A stretch of 58,454 bases of DNA from an uncultured bacterium (lineage in GTDB: Bacteria > Verrucomicrobiota > Kiritimatiellia > RFP12 > UBA1067), in assembly GCA_902761035.1 (NCBI GenBank), contig CACWIW010000006.1:78462-136915 (forward strand). The letters run 5' to 3'. Position 1 is the first letter of the stretch, and the number at the start of each line of letters is the position of its first letter. Under the pieces are notes generated by a model. That model saw nothing but the letters and a program-made list of their open reading frames with translations, searched no databases and was not told where the DNA came from. The translations under genes were made by a program, and so were the position numbers. This document shows, piece by piece, positions 47,056-57,102 of this stretch.

Positions 47056-50000
47056 TTACCGCGCATTTGTCGAAACGATCCTTGTTGTATAGTTCCCCAA
47101 CGCATCGGCGAATTCGGATGGAAGCTCGTCGCCGCCGTTCAACGCGGCGGCGAAGTCGAACGGAAACGGCTTCATCGCCTGCGCGACCATCCGCGTGAGG
47201 ATTTCCCGCGCCTCGGTCTGCGGCAAGGGACGGTACGTCCGCACGGGGCCGTCCTTCGTGCACATCATCGCCGTCACGAATCCTTCCCCACCCGCCGCAT
47301 GGCCGGCGACGTGCCGTACCCATGCGCTGATCTTCGTTGAATCGTAAATGGCGGGATAGTCCGAAAACGCGAACACATGCGCCAACTGACCTTCCGGCAG
47401 GACGTTCAGCCTGACCGCTTGCCGGCAACCCGTCAGGACAACGCGATGGCCCTCAACGTCAAGTTCGACGTGGTAGGTTTCAGGTTCCGACTCATCCTCC
47501 CACGCAACGAACGCCTCCGCCGCCGTCTTGTCGGCGCACGCGAAACCATCGTTTTCGTTTTTCTTGTATTTCAGCAGCCGAGCACGGTACCCCTCGCCGG
47601 CGTCCGCCTCGGCTTTTACGGCGTCCGCCAGTTCGGCTGTGTCCATCGTGATTCCGGACTCGACCAACCGCTCCGACTCCTCGTCTACGTCCACTGCGTC
47701 CGCGCCGCGCAAGAGCAGCGTCCGCCTGAGGTCGCGCGGCAATTGAGCTTCAAGGGAATCTTCATCCTCCAGACTGTCGTATCCGGGACGCGAGAGGTTG
47801 ACGGAGAGACGATTCCGCGCGAGAAAGTGGTTCGGCCGCGAATAGAAATCCGCAAGAGCCTCCACCTCGATTACCGTGTCTCCTGAGGCGGCGTAGGCGA
47901 ACGGCGCCGCCGCGAGCGCCGCCGCATCCGCGCCCTGCCTTTCCGCCAACGCGACGGCGGCATCGTGGTTTGCGGCGGAATAGCTCGGCGGCAACGCCTG
48001 TTCGGACTCCTTCGCCGCCGTGAAGTAGCGCGGACTGTACGCTTGCAGGGGATGCTGGAATCTCTTCACTCCCAGCCCGGACGCCTCGTACCACTCGACA
48101 AGATCGGTCAGCGGCACCGCTGCCGGCATCTTTTCGTTGGAACGGACGTTTCGTCCCACGTAGCTCAGCGCAAGACGTTCCCGTGCGCCCATGGCGGCCT
48201 TCAGAAGCGCGAGCGCGTCCCGCTCACGCACCGTCGCGTCGAACAGCGTCGGATGACGTCCGATCAGATCGAACGCGGGGCGATGTTCGGCGCGCGGGAA
48301 CACGCCGTCGCTCAACCCGCAGATCCACACGAACCGCGCCGGCACGGCGGTGCCGATCATCAAAGACGCCACGCGCACAACGTCTCCGGCGGATGCCACG
48401 CGCCGCACGCCCGCGTTCACGGCCGCGAGAACCGCCGCGCACATCACGTCGCCCGGCACGGGGTCGTCCTTGCCGGACGCCTTTCCCGCCGCGCGCGCGA
48501 CCAGCGCGTCGCCCGTGGCCGACAAGACCGCGCGCCGCAGGCCCGCGAGTTCATCCTCCGTCTCGTCATCGCCAAGATAGAACTCGTCGATTGCCGACAC
48601 AAGCCGATCGCGCCACGTCTCAATAGCGTGCGGTCTCTTCAAGAAAGCGCGGAACTTTGCCAATGCCGTGACGAACGCGTTGAGCGCGCCCACGAGCCGC
48701 GCCCGTTCCGCCTCCACGGAGCCGCAAGGACGAAGCCGCCCGAGGACGCCGACATCGACCAGCGCCTCCGGATCTTCGCGCGGGCCCATAAGCGCATCCG
48801 CCACAAAGCGATCCAGTCCACGCCGCCAGGTGAAGGGATAGTTCGCGCCCGGCGTCGTGGCGGCGAGAATATCGTTCACGTCCGCGTCGTCGTAGCCCCA
48901 ATGGATGTTGTTCTCGCGCACCATCTCGCGCAGCACGGAAAGTCCGTCCGGGTCGATGCCGAAGCGTGCGCCGATCGCCGGCACGCCGAGCAGGGAAAAT
49001 ACCGCGTTCGCCTCAAACCGGTTGGTGCGGAAGGCCAGCAGCTCCTCGAGGGAATGCGTGACGGGCGTCGTCTCCTGCACGCCGCCGGCCAAGGCGAACG
49101 GAACGCTCCCCGTCCCGCCCGCGCCGAACACGGAGGAAACAAGCGGCGCGTACGTGCCCCAGTCCGCACAAAGGACGAGCGCGTCGGACGGACGCGCGTC
49201 CGGCACTTCGTCGAAGAACCGATGCAGCGCGTCGCGCGCAGCCTCCAACTCGCGACGCGGCGAGTGGCAGACGTGGACTTCTGGTACGACGTTACGCAAG
49301 GCCGAGAAAGCCTCGGCGTCCTCGTCCCCCACCCAGTCGCAATTGCCTTCGGCGAGGTCAAGCTGCGCGGCCAGCACGCCGCGCGCGCCGCACCCCAGCG
49401 CGCCCAGGAGCCGCGCGTCCGGCGTCTCGAACAGGTTCTCCGGCGTCGCCTCGGGCGGCGTGTCGCCGTTCTGCAATGCGGCGAGCACGGTGCGCGCCCA
49501 CTCCCGCTGCGCCTGTTTTTTCGTGGCGTCGTCGAGCCAGTAGTCGCGCGAAGGGTTGAAGTTCCAGAAGGTAGTAGGGACGACCGAGGACAACTTCCGC
49601 AACATCTGTAGATAGGGCCACGGCGCGAAGGTCACGTCGAACACGTGGATCGCCGAGTAGCGGGGGAAACCGTTCGTGAAGGCCGTCTGCGGGTCGGTTC
49701 CCTCGCCGAGCGCGCGCGCATAGTCCCGCGTGTAGGTACCGGGGGCCTCCTGTACGAGAAGACGGTAGAGCGCGGCCTGCCAGCGTTCGGAACCGGACCG
49801 CAGGTCGCCCTTCTCCCACTTGGCCAGCATCTGGTAGCGCGCACTGAGGTAGTCGTCGAAGAGTTCTGCAAGGCGCGTGGAAAGTTCAAAGCGGCGGCGA
49901 TCCCTCACCGACTCCTTTGCCCGTTCCACATACGCCAGGGGCACCGCAAGGTCGGGATTCCGTGTCTGGTCCTTCAGGATGGCGTTGATGCGCCAGGCGA

Positions 50001-50301
50001 GCACGTTCTTCGCGTAGGGGTGTTCGGACGGGTTGCGCCGTTCGCCGTCCTTCCCGCACATCGCCGCCAGCCAGTCGTTCACCAGTTCCGGTAAGGGCTT
50101 GAAGTCGATGTTCGCGAGAATGCGGCGGCCGCCCGGACGGCGATGAAGCAGGAAGTAGTCCTGCAGCCAGTTGCGCGTGGACATGTCACCCACCACGATG
50201 CACACGCGCGCAAACGGATCGCGAACAGGCGCGTTTTCCCATTCCCCAAACAAGCTCTCGGCCAGCGCCTCCAGCCGATCGCTCCAAAACACATTAGGCA
50301 T
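47056..50301 (-). CDS. recC: Exodeoxyribonuclease V subunit gamma (RecC)
   Basis: 1081 residues from the ATG at 50301, which overlaps the stop of the upstream ATPase remnant. RecC hallmarks: VVGDMSTRNWLQDYFLLHRR, ANIDFKPLPELVNDWL, AIHVFDVTFAPWPYLQMLRK, RFVWICGLSDGVFPRAEHRP, LALSYVGRNVRSNEKMPAAV. The protein lacks active helicase motifs, as expected, and recognises Chi in model systems. Confidence 0.9.
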   Translation of the reverse strand: MPNVFWSDRLEALAESLFGEWENAPVRDPFARVCIVVGDMSTRNWLQDYFLLHRRPGGRRILANIDFKPLPELVNDWLAAMCGKDGERRNPSEHPYAKNVLAWRINAILKDQTRNPDLAVPLAYVERAKESVRDRRRFELSTRLAELFDDYLSARYQMLAKWEKGDLRSGSERWQAALYRLLVQEAPGTYTRDYARALGEGTDPQTAFTNGFPRYSAIHVFDVTFAPWPYLQMLRKLSSVVPTTFWNFNPSRDYWLDDATKKQAQREWARTVLAALQNGDTPPEATPENLFETPDARLLGALGCGARGVLAAQLDLAEGNCDWVGDEDAEAFSALRNVVPEVHVCHSPRRELEAARDALHRFFDEVPDARPSDALVLCADWGTYAPLVSSVFGAGGTGSVPFALAGGVQETTPVTHSLEELLAFRTNRFEANAVFSLLGVPAIGARFGIDPDGLSVLREMVRENNIHWGYDDADVNDILAATTPGANYPFTWRRGLDRFVADALMGPREDPEALVDVGVLGRLRPCGSVEAERARLVGALNAFVTALAKFRAFLKRPHAIETWRDRLVSAIDEFYLGDDETEDELAGLRRAVLSATGDALVARAAGKASGKDDPVPGDVMCAAVLAAVNAGVRRVASAGDVVRVASLMIGTAVPARFVWICGLSDGVFPRAEHRPAFDLIGRHPTLFDATVRERDALALLKAAMGARERLALSYVGRNVRSNEKMPAAVPLTDLVEWYEASGLGVKRFQHPLQAYSPRYFTAAKESEQALPPSYSAANHDAAVALAERQGADAAALAAAPFAYAASGDTVIEVEALADFYSRPNHFLARNRLSVNLSRPGYDSLEDEDSLEAQLPRDLRRTLLLRGADAVDVDEESERLVESGITMDTAELADAVKAEADAGEGYRARLLKYKKNENDGFACADKTAAEAFVAWEDESEPETYHVELDVEGHRVVLTGCRQAVRLNVLPEGQLAHVFAFSDYPAIYDSTKISAWVRHVAGHAAGGEGFVTAMMCTKDGPVRTYRPLPQTEAREILTRMVAQAMKPFPFDFAAALNGGDELPSEFADALGNYTTRIVSTNAR

Positions 50302-51100
50302 CAGGCAGGTCCTTGCAGACGACGAGGTTCTTCTTGTAGAAGGCCATGCCGAACTTGAGGATGTCGCGCTTTTCGCCATGCGCGGCGAAGTCGGCGAGCA
50401 TCTCGGTGGTGTATTCGCGCGTGTCGTTGAGCTCGATCACTACGCCGGGCATGCCTTCGATCAGCGGACGCATGGAGATGTCGTAGCGACCTTCGCCCGA
50501 CTCGCGGTTCGACTTCACGACAAACCGGTTGCGGAAGCACGCGATGAACCCGAGGACTAGTCCGTGGGAGAACCCCTCGGCGGCCGTATCGAAGAAGCTC
50601 ACCGACTCCTTGAGATAGGCCGCGAGGTACTTTCCGAACAGGAAAGGATCGCACTCGCCGTCCTTCACCGCTCCTACGGGCTTGAGGTAGCACGCCGAGA
50701 CGAGCAATGCGTAAAGCGTATTCTCGTTGTCGCGGATCTGCTTGTAGGGTCCAAGCTCCTTCGCCATCGGAACCACAACCGGCTTTCCGGTCATTAACCT
50801 GTGGAGCGTTACCTCCATGTCAAACGGCAGTTCCTGCACGATTTCGGTGATGAGATCGCTTGAGCTCGTATCGAGCCAGTAGGCGTCGGGCTTGCAATTG
50901 CATTGGAAATACCGCAGCACGCTCCACGGGTTGTAGATTTCCGTGCCGCCGAAGTCGTAGCCGTCGTACCACGACTTGATCTCCGGCATCTTGTCCTCGG
51001 CACCGTAGTACCGCGCCATTTCGGCGACCTCTTCTTCGGTAAAACCGAAATACTGCGAGTACCATGTCGTCGATGATCGTGTCGTTTTTCATGGCCGAGA
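50294..51100 (-). pseudogene. C-terminal remnant of AAA-ATPase/PD-(D/E)XK-like protein
   Basis: From 51019 a 241-codon frame is open, and codons before it (WYSQYFGFTEEEVAEM) continue in frame up to a TGA near 51100. The text matches the middle and C-terminus of the family seen at 9273-11030 (EIKSWYDGYDFGGTEIYNPW, FSHGLVLGFIACFRNRFVVK, GRYDISMRPLIEGMPGVVIE). The ATPase half is missing. The nuclease motif has ELN in place of E-x-K, losing the catalytic lysine. It lies between a GH2 gene and recC and may have entered by insertion and decay. Confidence 0.7.
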
Positions 51101-51103
51101 CCA

Positions 51104-53857
51104 TCAAAACGACACGTTCGGGTCGAGCGGGTAGCGGCCGAACGAGGCGCCGTACACGGCGAGGCCGCCCTTCTCCGTCTCAAGCCGGATCGTGAGCTTG
51201 CCGTCCTTCGCCTGCGCGAGGACCTCGGACGGAATCGCCGCCTCGACGAGCCATCCGTAGCTGCCCGCCTCGTGCAGCGTGCAGTCGCGCGGCTGCGCGG
51301 CCCACGAGAGGATGCCACGATGGTCAGCGGGATCGTCTGGAAGCTGCATCGTCTTCACGAGCTTGCCGTTCGCGTACACCTTGAGCGTGGACGGCCACTT
51401 CTCAGCGGACGTCATCGGATAGGAATTCGGGTTCTTCGAACGGCTCGCGAACCCGCCACCGAGCATGCAGTCGAGGTCGCGCACGCCCTTGTCAATGTCC
51501 TTGGAGTCCTTCGAGTTGAGCCGCTTCGCGCCCACTTCCGCGCGGAAGGTGGCCTTCTTCGCGTCGGCGGGAACGGTGAATGCGTATTCGAAGAAGCCCT
51601 TGCCCGCGCCGCAGGTCTTAAGGCCCTTCAGCACGTTCCACTGCTTCTGCGACCACTGCGCCTTCGCGAACTTGTCGGGGGCGACAGAAACCGTGTTCGC
51701 CTTCGCCGCGCCGCGCGTGACGAAGCACGCGAAGTTGCGGGCGACAGGTTCGACGCCGTCCAAAAGCGTGAAGCAAACGACGCCGCACGCCGTCTCGGAC
51801 GGAAGCTTCACGGGCACTTTGGCAATGCGGCCGTTCTGCCACGAGCCCGCGATAAACGCGATGTTGTCTGTCGGAATCGGACGCTGCTCAAGTTTGCCAT
51901 CGGCGTTCCAGAAGCGGAGCGTGGCGGAGAGCTTGAGCAGATGGCCGGCGTAATCGTCCGTGGTGAGCGACACGTCCACGGGCACGCTCCACGTCTCGCC
52001 CGCCTTGAACGTGCGGCAGATTTCGGTGTCGAGCGGCAGGTAGGCGTCGGAATGCCAGTCGGCGAGCGAAGAGCCGGGGAACAGCTCCTCAATGCCGGTC
52101 TCCTTCCACGTGCGGTCGAAACGCACGTAGCCGTTCCACTCGTTGATCACGTCGTGGTGTTCGGTGTAGAGCCAGCCGGCGCACTGGAGACGGCGGCGGA
52201 ACGCGTTCATCATCGCATGGTAGTCCCACGACCAGTCGCAGTCGCCCGTCGAGCCCTTGTAACCCCACACGTTGCCGCACTCGCTGTTGAGCATCGGCTC
52301 GGTACCCTGCACGAAGCCGCCGATGTAGCGGTGCGTGGAACCGGGGAAAGACTTCTCGCACTCCCTCGCGACGCGCGCCTCCCACTTCCAGCCGGGCAGG
52401 TAGGCGTGCCATGAGTTGAGGTCCGTGACCACGTGGTCTCCGTTGCACTCGGAGTTGTCCTCCACGAGACGCGAGGGGTCGAGTTCCTTCGCCTTCTCGT
52501 AGGCGCGCGCCACGGCGCGGCGCGTCCACGGCGCATAGCGCGCGTGGCGGTTCTTGCCCCAGTTGCCGCCGTCAGAGAAGAGCCCCCATGTCTCGTTGAA
52601 CAGCACCCACGAGAAGATCGACGGGTGGTTGTAGTCGCGGCGCACCATGTCCTCGAAACAGAACCAATGCTCGCGGAACATCGCCTCGGAGGCCGGGCCC
52701 CACGCGCACGGCACGTCCGCCATGATGAGAAGGCCGAGCTTGTCCGCCCAGTAGAGCTTACGCGGCACCTCAACCTTGATGTGGACGCGGTTGCCGGAGA
52801 GCGCAAGTTTCTTGGAGATGAGGATCTCGTTCTTCATGAACTCGTCCGACGGGAACGTGTACCACCCTTCAGGATGGTAGGACTGGTCGAGCGTGAGCTG
52901 GAGGTAGATTGGCTTGTTGTTGAGCGTCACGTACGGGTATTCAGTGCCGGGCAGCGTGCCCACGCCCACTTTTCTCATGCCGAAATAGGTATTCACCGAG
53001 TCCGTCACGCCCTCGCCGAGCAGCACGCAGCGCACGTCGTAGAGATAGGGATCGTCGAGGTCCCAGAGGCGGATGTTCTCGAACGGGATCTCGACCCACG
53101 CCTTGGACTGGCCGGGGGCAAAGGACACGACGGCGGGTTCCGCGCGGTCTGTCGCCTTGAAGACAATCTGCACCGCGAGCGGCTTCTTCGCGGGCGCGCC
53201 GAGCGTCACCTGGGCAAACACGCGTCCGTTGTCGATATCCGGCGTGAAGTGGACCGTCTCGAGGTACGTCTCGCCGCGCGCCTCAAGATAGACCGTCTGC
53301 CAGATGCCACGCGCGTTGCCGTAGCCCTGCTTGCCGTAGAGACGCCAGTCCTTACGCGCGAGCTCGGCGGGGACATCCCACGCGCGAAGCGTGATCTTCT
53401 GCGTCTCGCCCCACTTGACGAGCGGCGTGAGCTCGAACTCGAACGGCGTGTAGCCGCCGGAATGCTCGCCGAGTTTCGTGCCGTCTAACCAGCAGGACGT
53501 ATCGTGGTCGCTCGCGCCGACGACGAGGAACACGCGTTTCCCCTTCCACGCGGCGGGTACCGTGATGTCGCGCCGGTACCAACCGATGTCCGCCTCGTCC
53601 TTCACGCCGGACGCCGGAGAGCCCCAGCCAAACGGCACGCGGATGCGCTGCGGGAAAACCGTATCCGCCGCCTCAAACCATTTCTCCTTCACGCCGGTGT
53701 CGGTCTTGTCGGCCGCGAAACGCCAACTGCCGTTCAGGTTCTGCCACTCGGCACGTTGCCAGTCGGGGCGCGGATGCTCCGGAAGCGGAATCGCCTCACC
53801 AGCCACAAGCGTAGCGACCGCAAAACCTGCAATCGCGCAAATCATCTCTTTCTTCAT
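51104..53857 (-). CDS. Glycoside hydrolase family 2, exported
   Basis: 917 residues from the ATG at 53857 (GGAGGAAG upstream). Signal peptide MKKEMICAIAGFAVATLVAG. The GH2 sandwich domain (LNGSWRFAADKTDTG, IGWYRRDITVPAAWKGKRVF) is followed by the TIM barrel with acid/base FNETWG and nucleophile LNSECGNVWG (glutamates). A long C-terminal region (about residues 620-917) is unassigned. Probably a beta-galactosidase or beta-glucuronidase-like enzyme acting outside the cytoplasm. Confidence 0.87.
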   Translation of the reverse strand: MKKEMICAIAGFAVATLVAGEAIPLPEHPRPDWQRAEWQNLNGSWRFAADKTDTGVKEKWFEAADTVFPQRIRVPFGWGSPASGVKDEADIGWYRRDITVPAAWKGKRVFLVVGASDHDTSCWLDGTKLGEHSGGYTPFEFELTPLVKWGETQKITLRAWDVPAELARKDWRLYGKQGYGNARGIWQTVYLEARGETYLETVHFTPDIDNGRVFAQVTLGAPAKKPLAVQIVFKATDRAEPAVVSFAPGQSKAWVEIPFENIRLWDLDDPYLYDVRCVLLGEGVTDSVNTYFGMRKVGVGTLPGTEYPYVTLNNKPIYLQLTLDQSYHPEGWYTFPSDEFMKNEILISKKLALSGNRVHIKVEVPRKLYWADKLGLLIMADVPCAWGPASEAMFREHWFCFEDMVRRDYNHPSIFSWVLFNETWGLFSDGGNWGKNRHARYAPWTRRAVARAYEKAKELDPSRLVEDNSECNGDHVVTDLNSWHAYLPGWKWEARVARECEKSFPGSTHRYIGGFVQGTEPMLNSECGNVWGYKGSTGDCDWSWDYHAMMNAFRRRLQCAGWLYTEHHDVINEWNGYVRFDRTWKETGIEELFPGSSLADWHSDAYLPLDTEICRTFKAGETWSVPVDVSLTTDDYAGHLLKLSATLRFWNADGKLEQRPIPTDNIAFIAGSWQNGRIAKVPVKLPSETACGVVCFTLLDGVEPVARNFACFVTRGAAKANTVSVAPDKFAKAQWSQKQWNVLKGLKTCGAGKGFFEYAFTVPADAKKATFRAEVGAKRLNSKDSKDIDKGVRDLDCMLGGGFASRSKNPNSYPMTSAEKWPSTLKVYANGKLVKTMQLPDDPADHRGILSWAAQPRDCTLHEAGSYGWLVEAAIPSEVLAQAKDGKLTIRLETEKGGLAVYGASFGRYPLDPNVSF

Positions 53858-53879
53858 CTCAATCTTCCTCCTCATTTTC

Positions 53880-53918
53880 ATTTTACAATTTTCATTTTAC
53901 ACTTTACACTCTCCACTC
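53880..53918. repeat. (AGTGTAA)-like tandem sequence after the aldo/keto reductase
   Basis: TTTTACACTTTACACTCTCC and related units directly past the reductase stop. Same kind as at 20463 and 30805. Confidence 0.55.
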
Positions 53919-54785
53919 TCACCCCGCCGGGGCGTCATCCGGGTGATAACCGCTGTAACCAGTCTCCGGCATGGCGTCGAGCGCGGACATCTCCTCGTCC
54001 GACAGCGCGAAGTCAAATACCTCCGCGTTCGCCGCGATACGCTCGGCATGAGTCGATTTAGGAAGCGGCACGATGCCGTGCTGGATCGCATAGCGCACGC
54101 ATGTCTGCGCCGAGCTCTTGCCGTGTGCCGCGCCGATCTTCGTCACAAGCGGATCGGCGAGCAAACGTCCGCTGCCAAGCGGACTCCACGCCTCCACCTG
54201 TATGCCGTTCGCCGCGCAGTAGTCGAGGACGTTCCGCTGCATGTAGCCGGGATGGAACTCCACCTGGTCCACCATCGGCATGACCTCTGCGGACGCCTTG
54301 AGCGCCTCCAGATGCTCCGGCATGAAGTTCGAGACGCCAATCGCGCGCACCTTGCCGTCCTTGTACAGCTTCTCAAAACCCCGCCAGGTGTCGGCGTTCA
54401 TCTGCGCCCAGTCGGCGGAGAGTTTCGCGACGGCCGGCCAGTGGACGAGATAGAGATCGAGGTAGTCCACGCCGAGCGTCTGGATGGCCTTCTCGGCGGC
54501 GGCGACGGTCGCTTCGCACCCGCGAACGTCCGTCCACTGCTTAGTCGTGATGAACACGTCCTCACGCTTCACGCCGGAGAGACGCAGTCCCTCGCCGACG
54601 CTGGCCTCGTTGCCGTAGGCCGTGGCGGTGTCGATGTGCCGGAAGCCGACCTCAAGGGCCTTCTTCACGACATCGCGGGCGACGTCGCCCGACGGCGTCT
54701 GCCATGTCCCGAATCCCACGCACGGGATGCCCACGCCGTTGGACAACATCCGACGTGACGCCAGGTTTTCGATTTTGCTTTCCAT
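53919..54785 (-). CDS. Aldo/keto reductase
   Basis: 288 residues. NGVGIPCVGFGTWQTPSGDV, DTATAYGNEASVGEGLRLSG with the catalytic Asp and Tyr, VFITTKQWTDVRGC (Lys), YLDLYLVHWPA (His), and the NADPH-binding WSPLGSGRLL and KSTHAERIAANAEVF region. A typical AKR5-like enzyme that reduces sugar or keto aldehydes with NADPH. It sits between two GH2 genes on the same strand, 61 and 15 bases away, so a joint role in sugar breakdown is likely. Confidence 0.9.
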   Translation of the reverse strand: MESKIENLASRRMLSNGVGIPCVGFGTWQTPSGDVARDVVKKALEVGFRHIDTATAYGNEASVGEGLRLSGVKREDVFITTKQWTDVRGCEATVAAAEKAIQTLGVDYLDLYLVHWPAVAKLSADWAQMNADTWRGFEKLYKDGKVRAIGVSNFMPEHLEALKASAEVMPMVDQVEFHPGYMQRNVLDYCAANGIQVEAWSPLGSGRLLADPLVTKIGAAHGKSSAQTCVRYAIQHGIVPLPKSTHAERIAANAEVFDFALSDEEMSALDAMPETGYSGYHPDDAPAG

Positions 54786-54800
54786 CGTATCTCTCCGCGC

Positions 54801-57014
54801 TTACTTTGCGACGTCAACGGAAAGCCCCAGGTCGATGAACTGTCCGCCGACGGTCTGGATCACCTTGACGGCGATCATGTTGTCGCCCTCCTTCACGGCG
54901 GCGGCGAACTTCTCCAGCGGCAACGGGAACGACGTCCAGTTCGTGTTGTAGCCCTTCGCGGAGAGGACCAGCTCGCCGTTCAGGTAAACCTCGGCGTCTT
55001 CGTCGTGGAACATGTCGATGGTCGCCTGGAGGATCTTGCCCGTCGGCTTCTTGTAGGTGAAGTGACGGCGCAGCCAGATCTCGGGCGTCTCCCACTTCGT
55101 GGCGCTCTTGGCGTGCGGATGGTCCCTCAGGATGAAGGCGCTGCCGAATCCGCCGGCGGAACGCGCCCACGCGGAATCGTCGAAGCCGGGCTTCTCCCAT
55201 CCGGCGGCCGGCGCCGTCGTGGTCCACGCCCAGGCATTGACGTCCGGGTCGAGGCGCTTCGCGAACACCTTGGACTCGCGCGGCGTAATGCCGAGCGAGA
55301 AGGCGGCGCGCACGCGGTCATGGACTTCCGCGAGTGCCTTCTTGTCGAACTTCACGACCTTGCGGTCATAGGTGATGAGGCCGTTGATCTCGCCCTCGAC
55401 GTCCGTGGTCTGCGTGTAGACGCTGCCGGAAAGCCCGTTCATCGCAAGGACGCCCACGTGGTCCATGAGCGACACGAACTTGTCCTGCACGGCCTTGCGG
55501 TCGGTGTCCTTGCCCGTGCCGCCGTAGCCCCACGCCTTGTCCGTCCAGAGGTGTCCGTCCACGCGGCAGCCGATGCCGCCGAACTCGCCGAGGAAGCTCG
55601 CGCGGCGGTCGTTCACGGGCCACATCCGGGGACGCCGACCGTAGTCATGCTTGTCGACGAGGTCGGCGGCCTCCTCCACGCCCGTCGGTTTGTGGGGACC
55701 CTTGTTGCCGCCCTCGTAGTCGTTCCAGCCCGAGGGGCCGTCGACGATGCGCGAGGGGTCGTACTTCTGCGTCCACACGAGCGTCGCGTGGGTGAGGAAC
55801 TCGCCGGGCTGTCCCCAGCTCTCGTTGTATGGAATCCAGCTCACGATGCTGGGCACGTTGTAGAGGTGGTCGATCATTTCCTTCAGTTCGCGGCGGTAGA
55901 AGCCGTAGCGCTGGGTCCTGTCGCCGGAGCCGGACGGCATGTCCTGCATCACGAGGATGCCGAGCGTGTCGCAGAGGTGGTAGTAGCGGCGCGGCTCGAC
56001 CTTGATGTGCTTGCGCATCATGTCGTAGCCCATTTCCTTGAGCTTCTTGATATCGTAGGCCATCGCTGCCTCGGAAGGCGGCGTGAGGAGTCCGTCCGGC
56101 CACCATCCCTGGTCGAGCGTGCCGATGATGAAGCGCGGCTTGTTGTTGAAGAAGATGCGCAGGATGCCGTTCGCGTCCTTCTTGACTTCGATCTTGCGCA
56201 TGCCGAAGTAGCCCTTCACCTTGTCCGCGCCGCAGACGGCCGTGAAGTCGTAGAGCGCGGGAGATTCAGGGCTCCACAGCTTGAAGCCGGCGGGCATGTT
56301 GACCATGGCCACGCCGTCTTTCGTGGTGACGACGGCGTTTCCGCCGTCGCACTGGACGGAGACGCGCACCTCGGGCTTGGCGAAACCTCCGCCGGCGACG
56401 TCGAACTCGAAGCGCACCGTTCCCGCGTCGATGTCGGGCGTGACCTTGTATCCCGCGATGTGGACTGCCGGCACCGTCTCGAGCCACACCGTGCCGCCGA
56501 TGCCGGTGGAGCGCGTGTAAAAGCAGCCCCGCGGCTTGAACGACTGCTTGCCGAAGGAGCCGATGAAGGACGCGGTCGGGTCCCAGATCGCGACGACGAG
56601 CTCGTTCGCGCCCTTCTTCACAAAGTCGGTTACGTCGTAAGAGAACGGCATCTGCCCGCCCTCGTGCGGTACGCACAGCTCGCGCCCGTTGACGTACACC
56701 ATCGCGCGGAAGTCGGCCTGCTCGAAGTGGAGGAGCAGGCGCTCGCCGGGCTTCACGTCCGCGTCGAACGAACGCCTGTACCAGAGCGTCTCGTTCGGCT
56801 CAGTGAGCCGCCCCACACCAGAAAGAGAGCTCTCGATCACGAACGGCACGAGGATCTCGCCGTCCCACTTTGCCGGACACCCTGGCGCGTCCTTCGTGAC
56901 GGCGTACTGCCAGAGGCCGTTCAGGTTGGTCCATTTCTGGCGCACCATCTGCGGGCGCGGATACTCGCGCCAGGCGTTCGCCGGCGTGACCTTCTCGCCC
57001 CACGGCGTCTTCAT
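54801..57014 (-). CDS. Glycoside hydrolase family 2, intracellular-type
   Basis: 737 residues from the ATG at 57014 (AGGTG six bases upstream; a longer frame begins before the likely transcription start). MVRQKWTNLNGLWQYAVTKD, ETLWYRRSFDADVKPGERLL, the barrel with acid/base WIPYNESWGQ and a probable nucleophile in SFLGEFGGIG. The C-terminal part (from about 600) has a beta-sandwich with FHDEDAEVYLNGELVL. No signal peptide is visible. Substrate unknown, likely a beta-linked hexose or uronic acid. Confidence 0.85.
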   Translation of the reverse strand: MKTPWGEKVTPANAWREYPRPQMVRQKWTNLNGLWQYAVTKDAPGCPAKWDGEILVPFVIESSLSGVGRLTEPNETLWYRRSFDADVKPGERLLLHFEQADFRAMVYVNGRELCVPHEGGQMPFSYDVTDFVKKGANELVVAIWDPTASFIGSFGKQSFKPRGCFYTRSTGIGGTVWLETVPAVHIAGYKVTPDIDAGTVRFEFDVAGGGFAKPEVRVSVQCDGGNAVVTTKDGVAMVNMPAGFKLWSPESPALYDFTAVCGADKVKGYFGMRKIEVKKDANGILRIFFNNKPRFIIGTLDQGWWPDGLLTPPSEAAMAYDIKKLKEMGYDMMRKHIKVEPRRYYHLCDTLGILVMQDMPSGSGDRTQRYGFYRRELKEMIDHLYNVPSIVSWIPYNESWGQPGEFLTHATLVWTQKYDPSRIVDGPSGWNDYEGGNKGPHKPTGVEEAADLVDKHDYGRRPRMWPVNDRRASFLGEFGGIGCRVDGHLWTDKAWGYGGTGKDTDRKAVQDKFVSLMDHVGVLAMNGLSGSVYTQTTDVEGEINGLITYDRKVVKFDKKALAEVHDRVRAAFSLGITPRESKVFAKRLDPDVNAWAWTTTAPAAGWEKPGFDDSAWARSAGGFGSAFILRDHPHAKSATKWETPEIWLRRHFTYKKPTGKILQATIDMFHDEDAEVYLNGELVLSAKGYNTNWTSFPLPLEKFAAAVKEGDNMIAVKVIQTVGGQFIDLGLSVDVAK

Positions 57015-57053
57015 ACCGGGCACCTGCTGCCAGAGACTTTTTTCACGGCGCAC

Positions 57054-57059
57054 AGTATA
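57054..57059 (-). promoter_or_regulatory. -10 element of the GH2 gene
   Basis: Minus strand TATACT preceded by TGA, near 40 bases before the GH2 ATG at 57014. Confidence 0.4.
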
Positions 57060-57102
57060 TCATTTTTTTGGTGCGTTGCGCTACCCCTTCGGCGCGGAAA
57101 AA

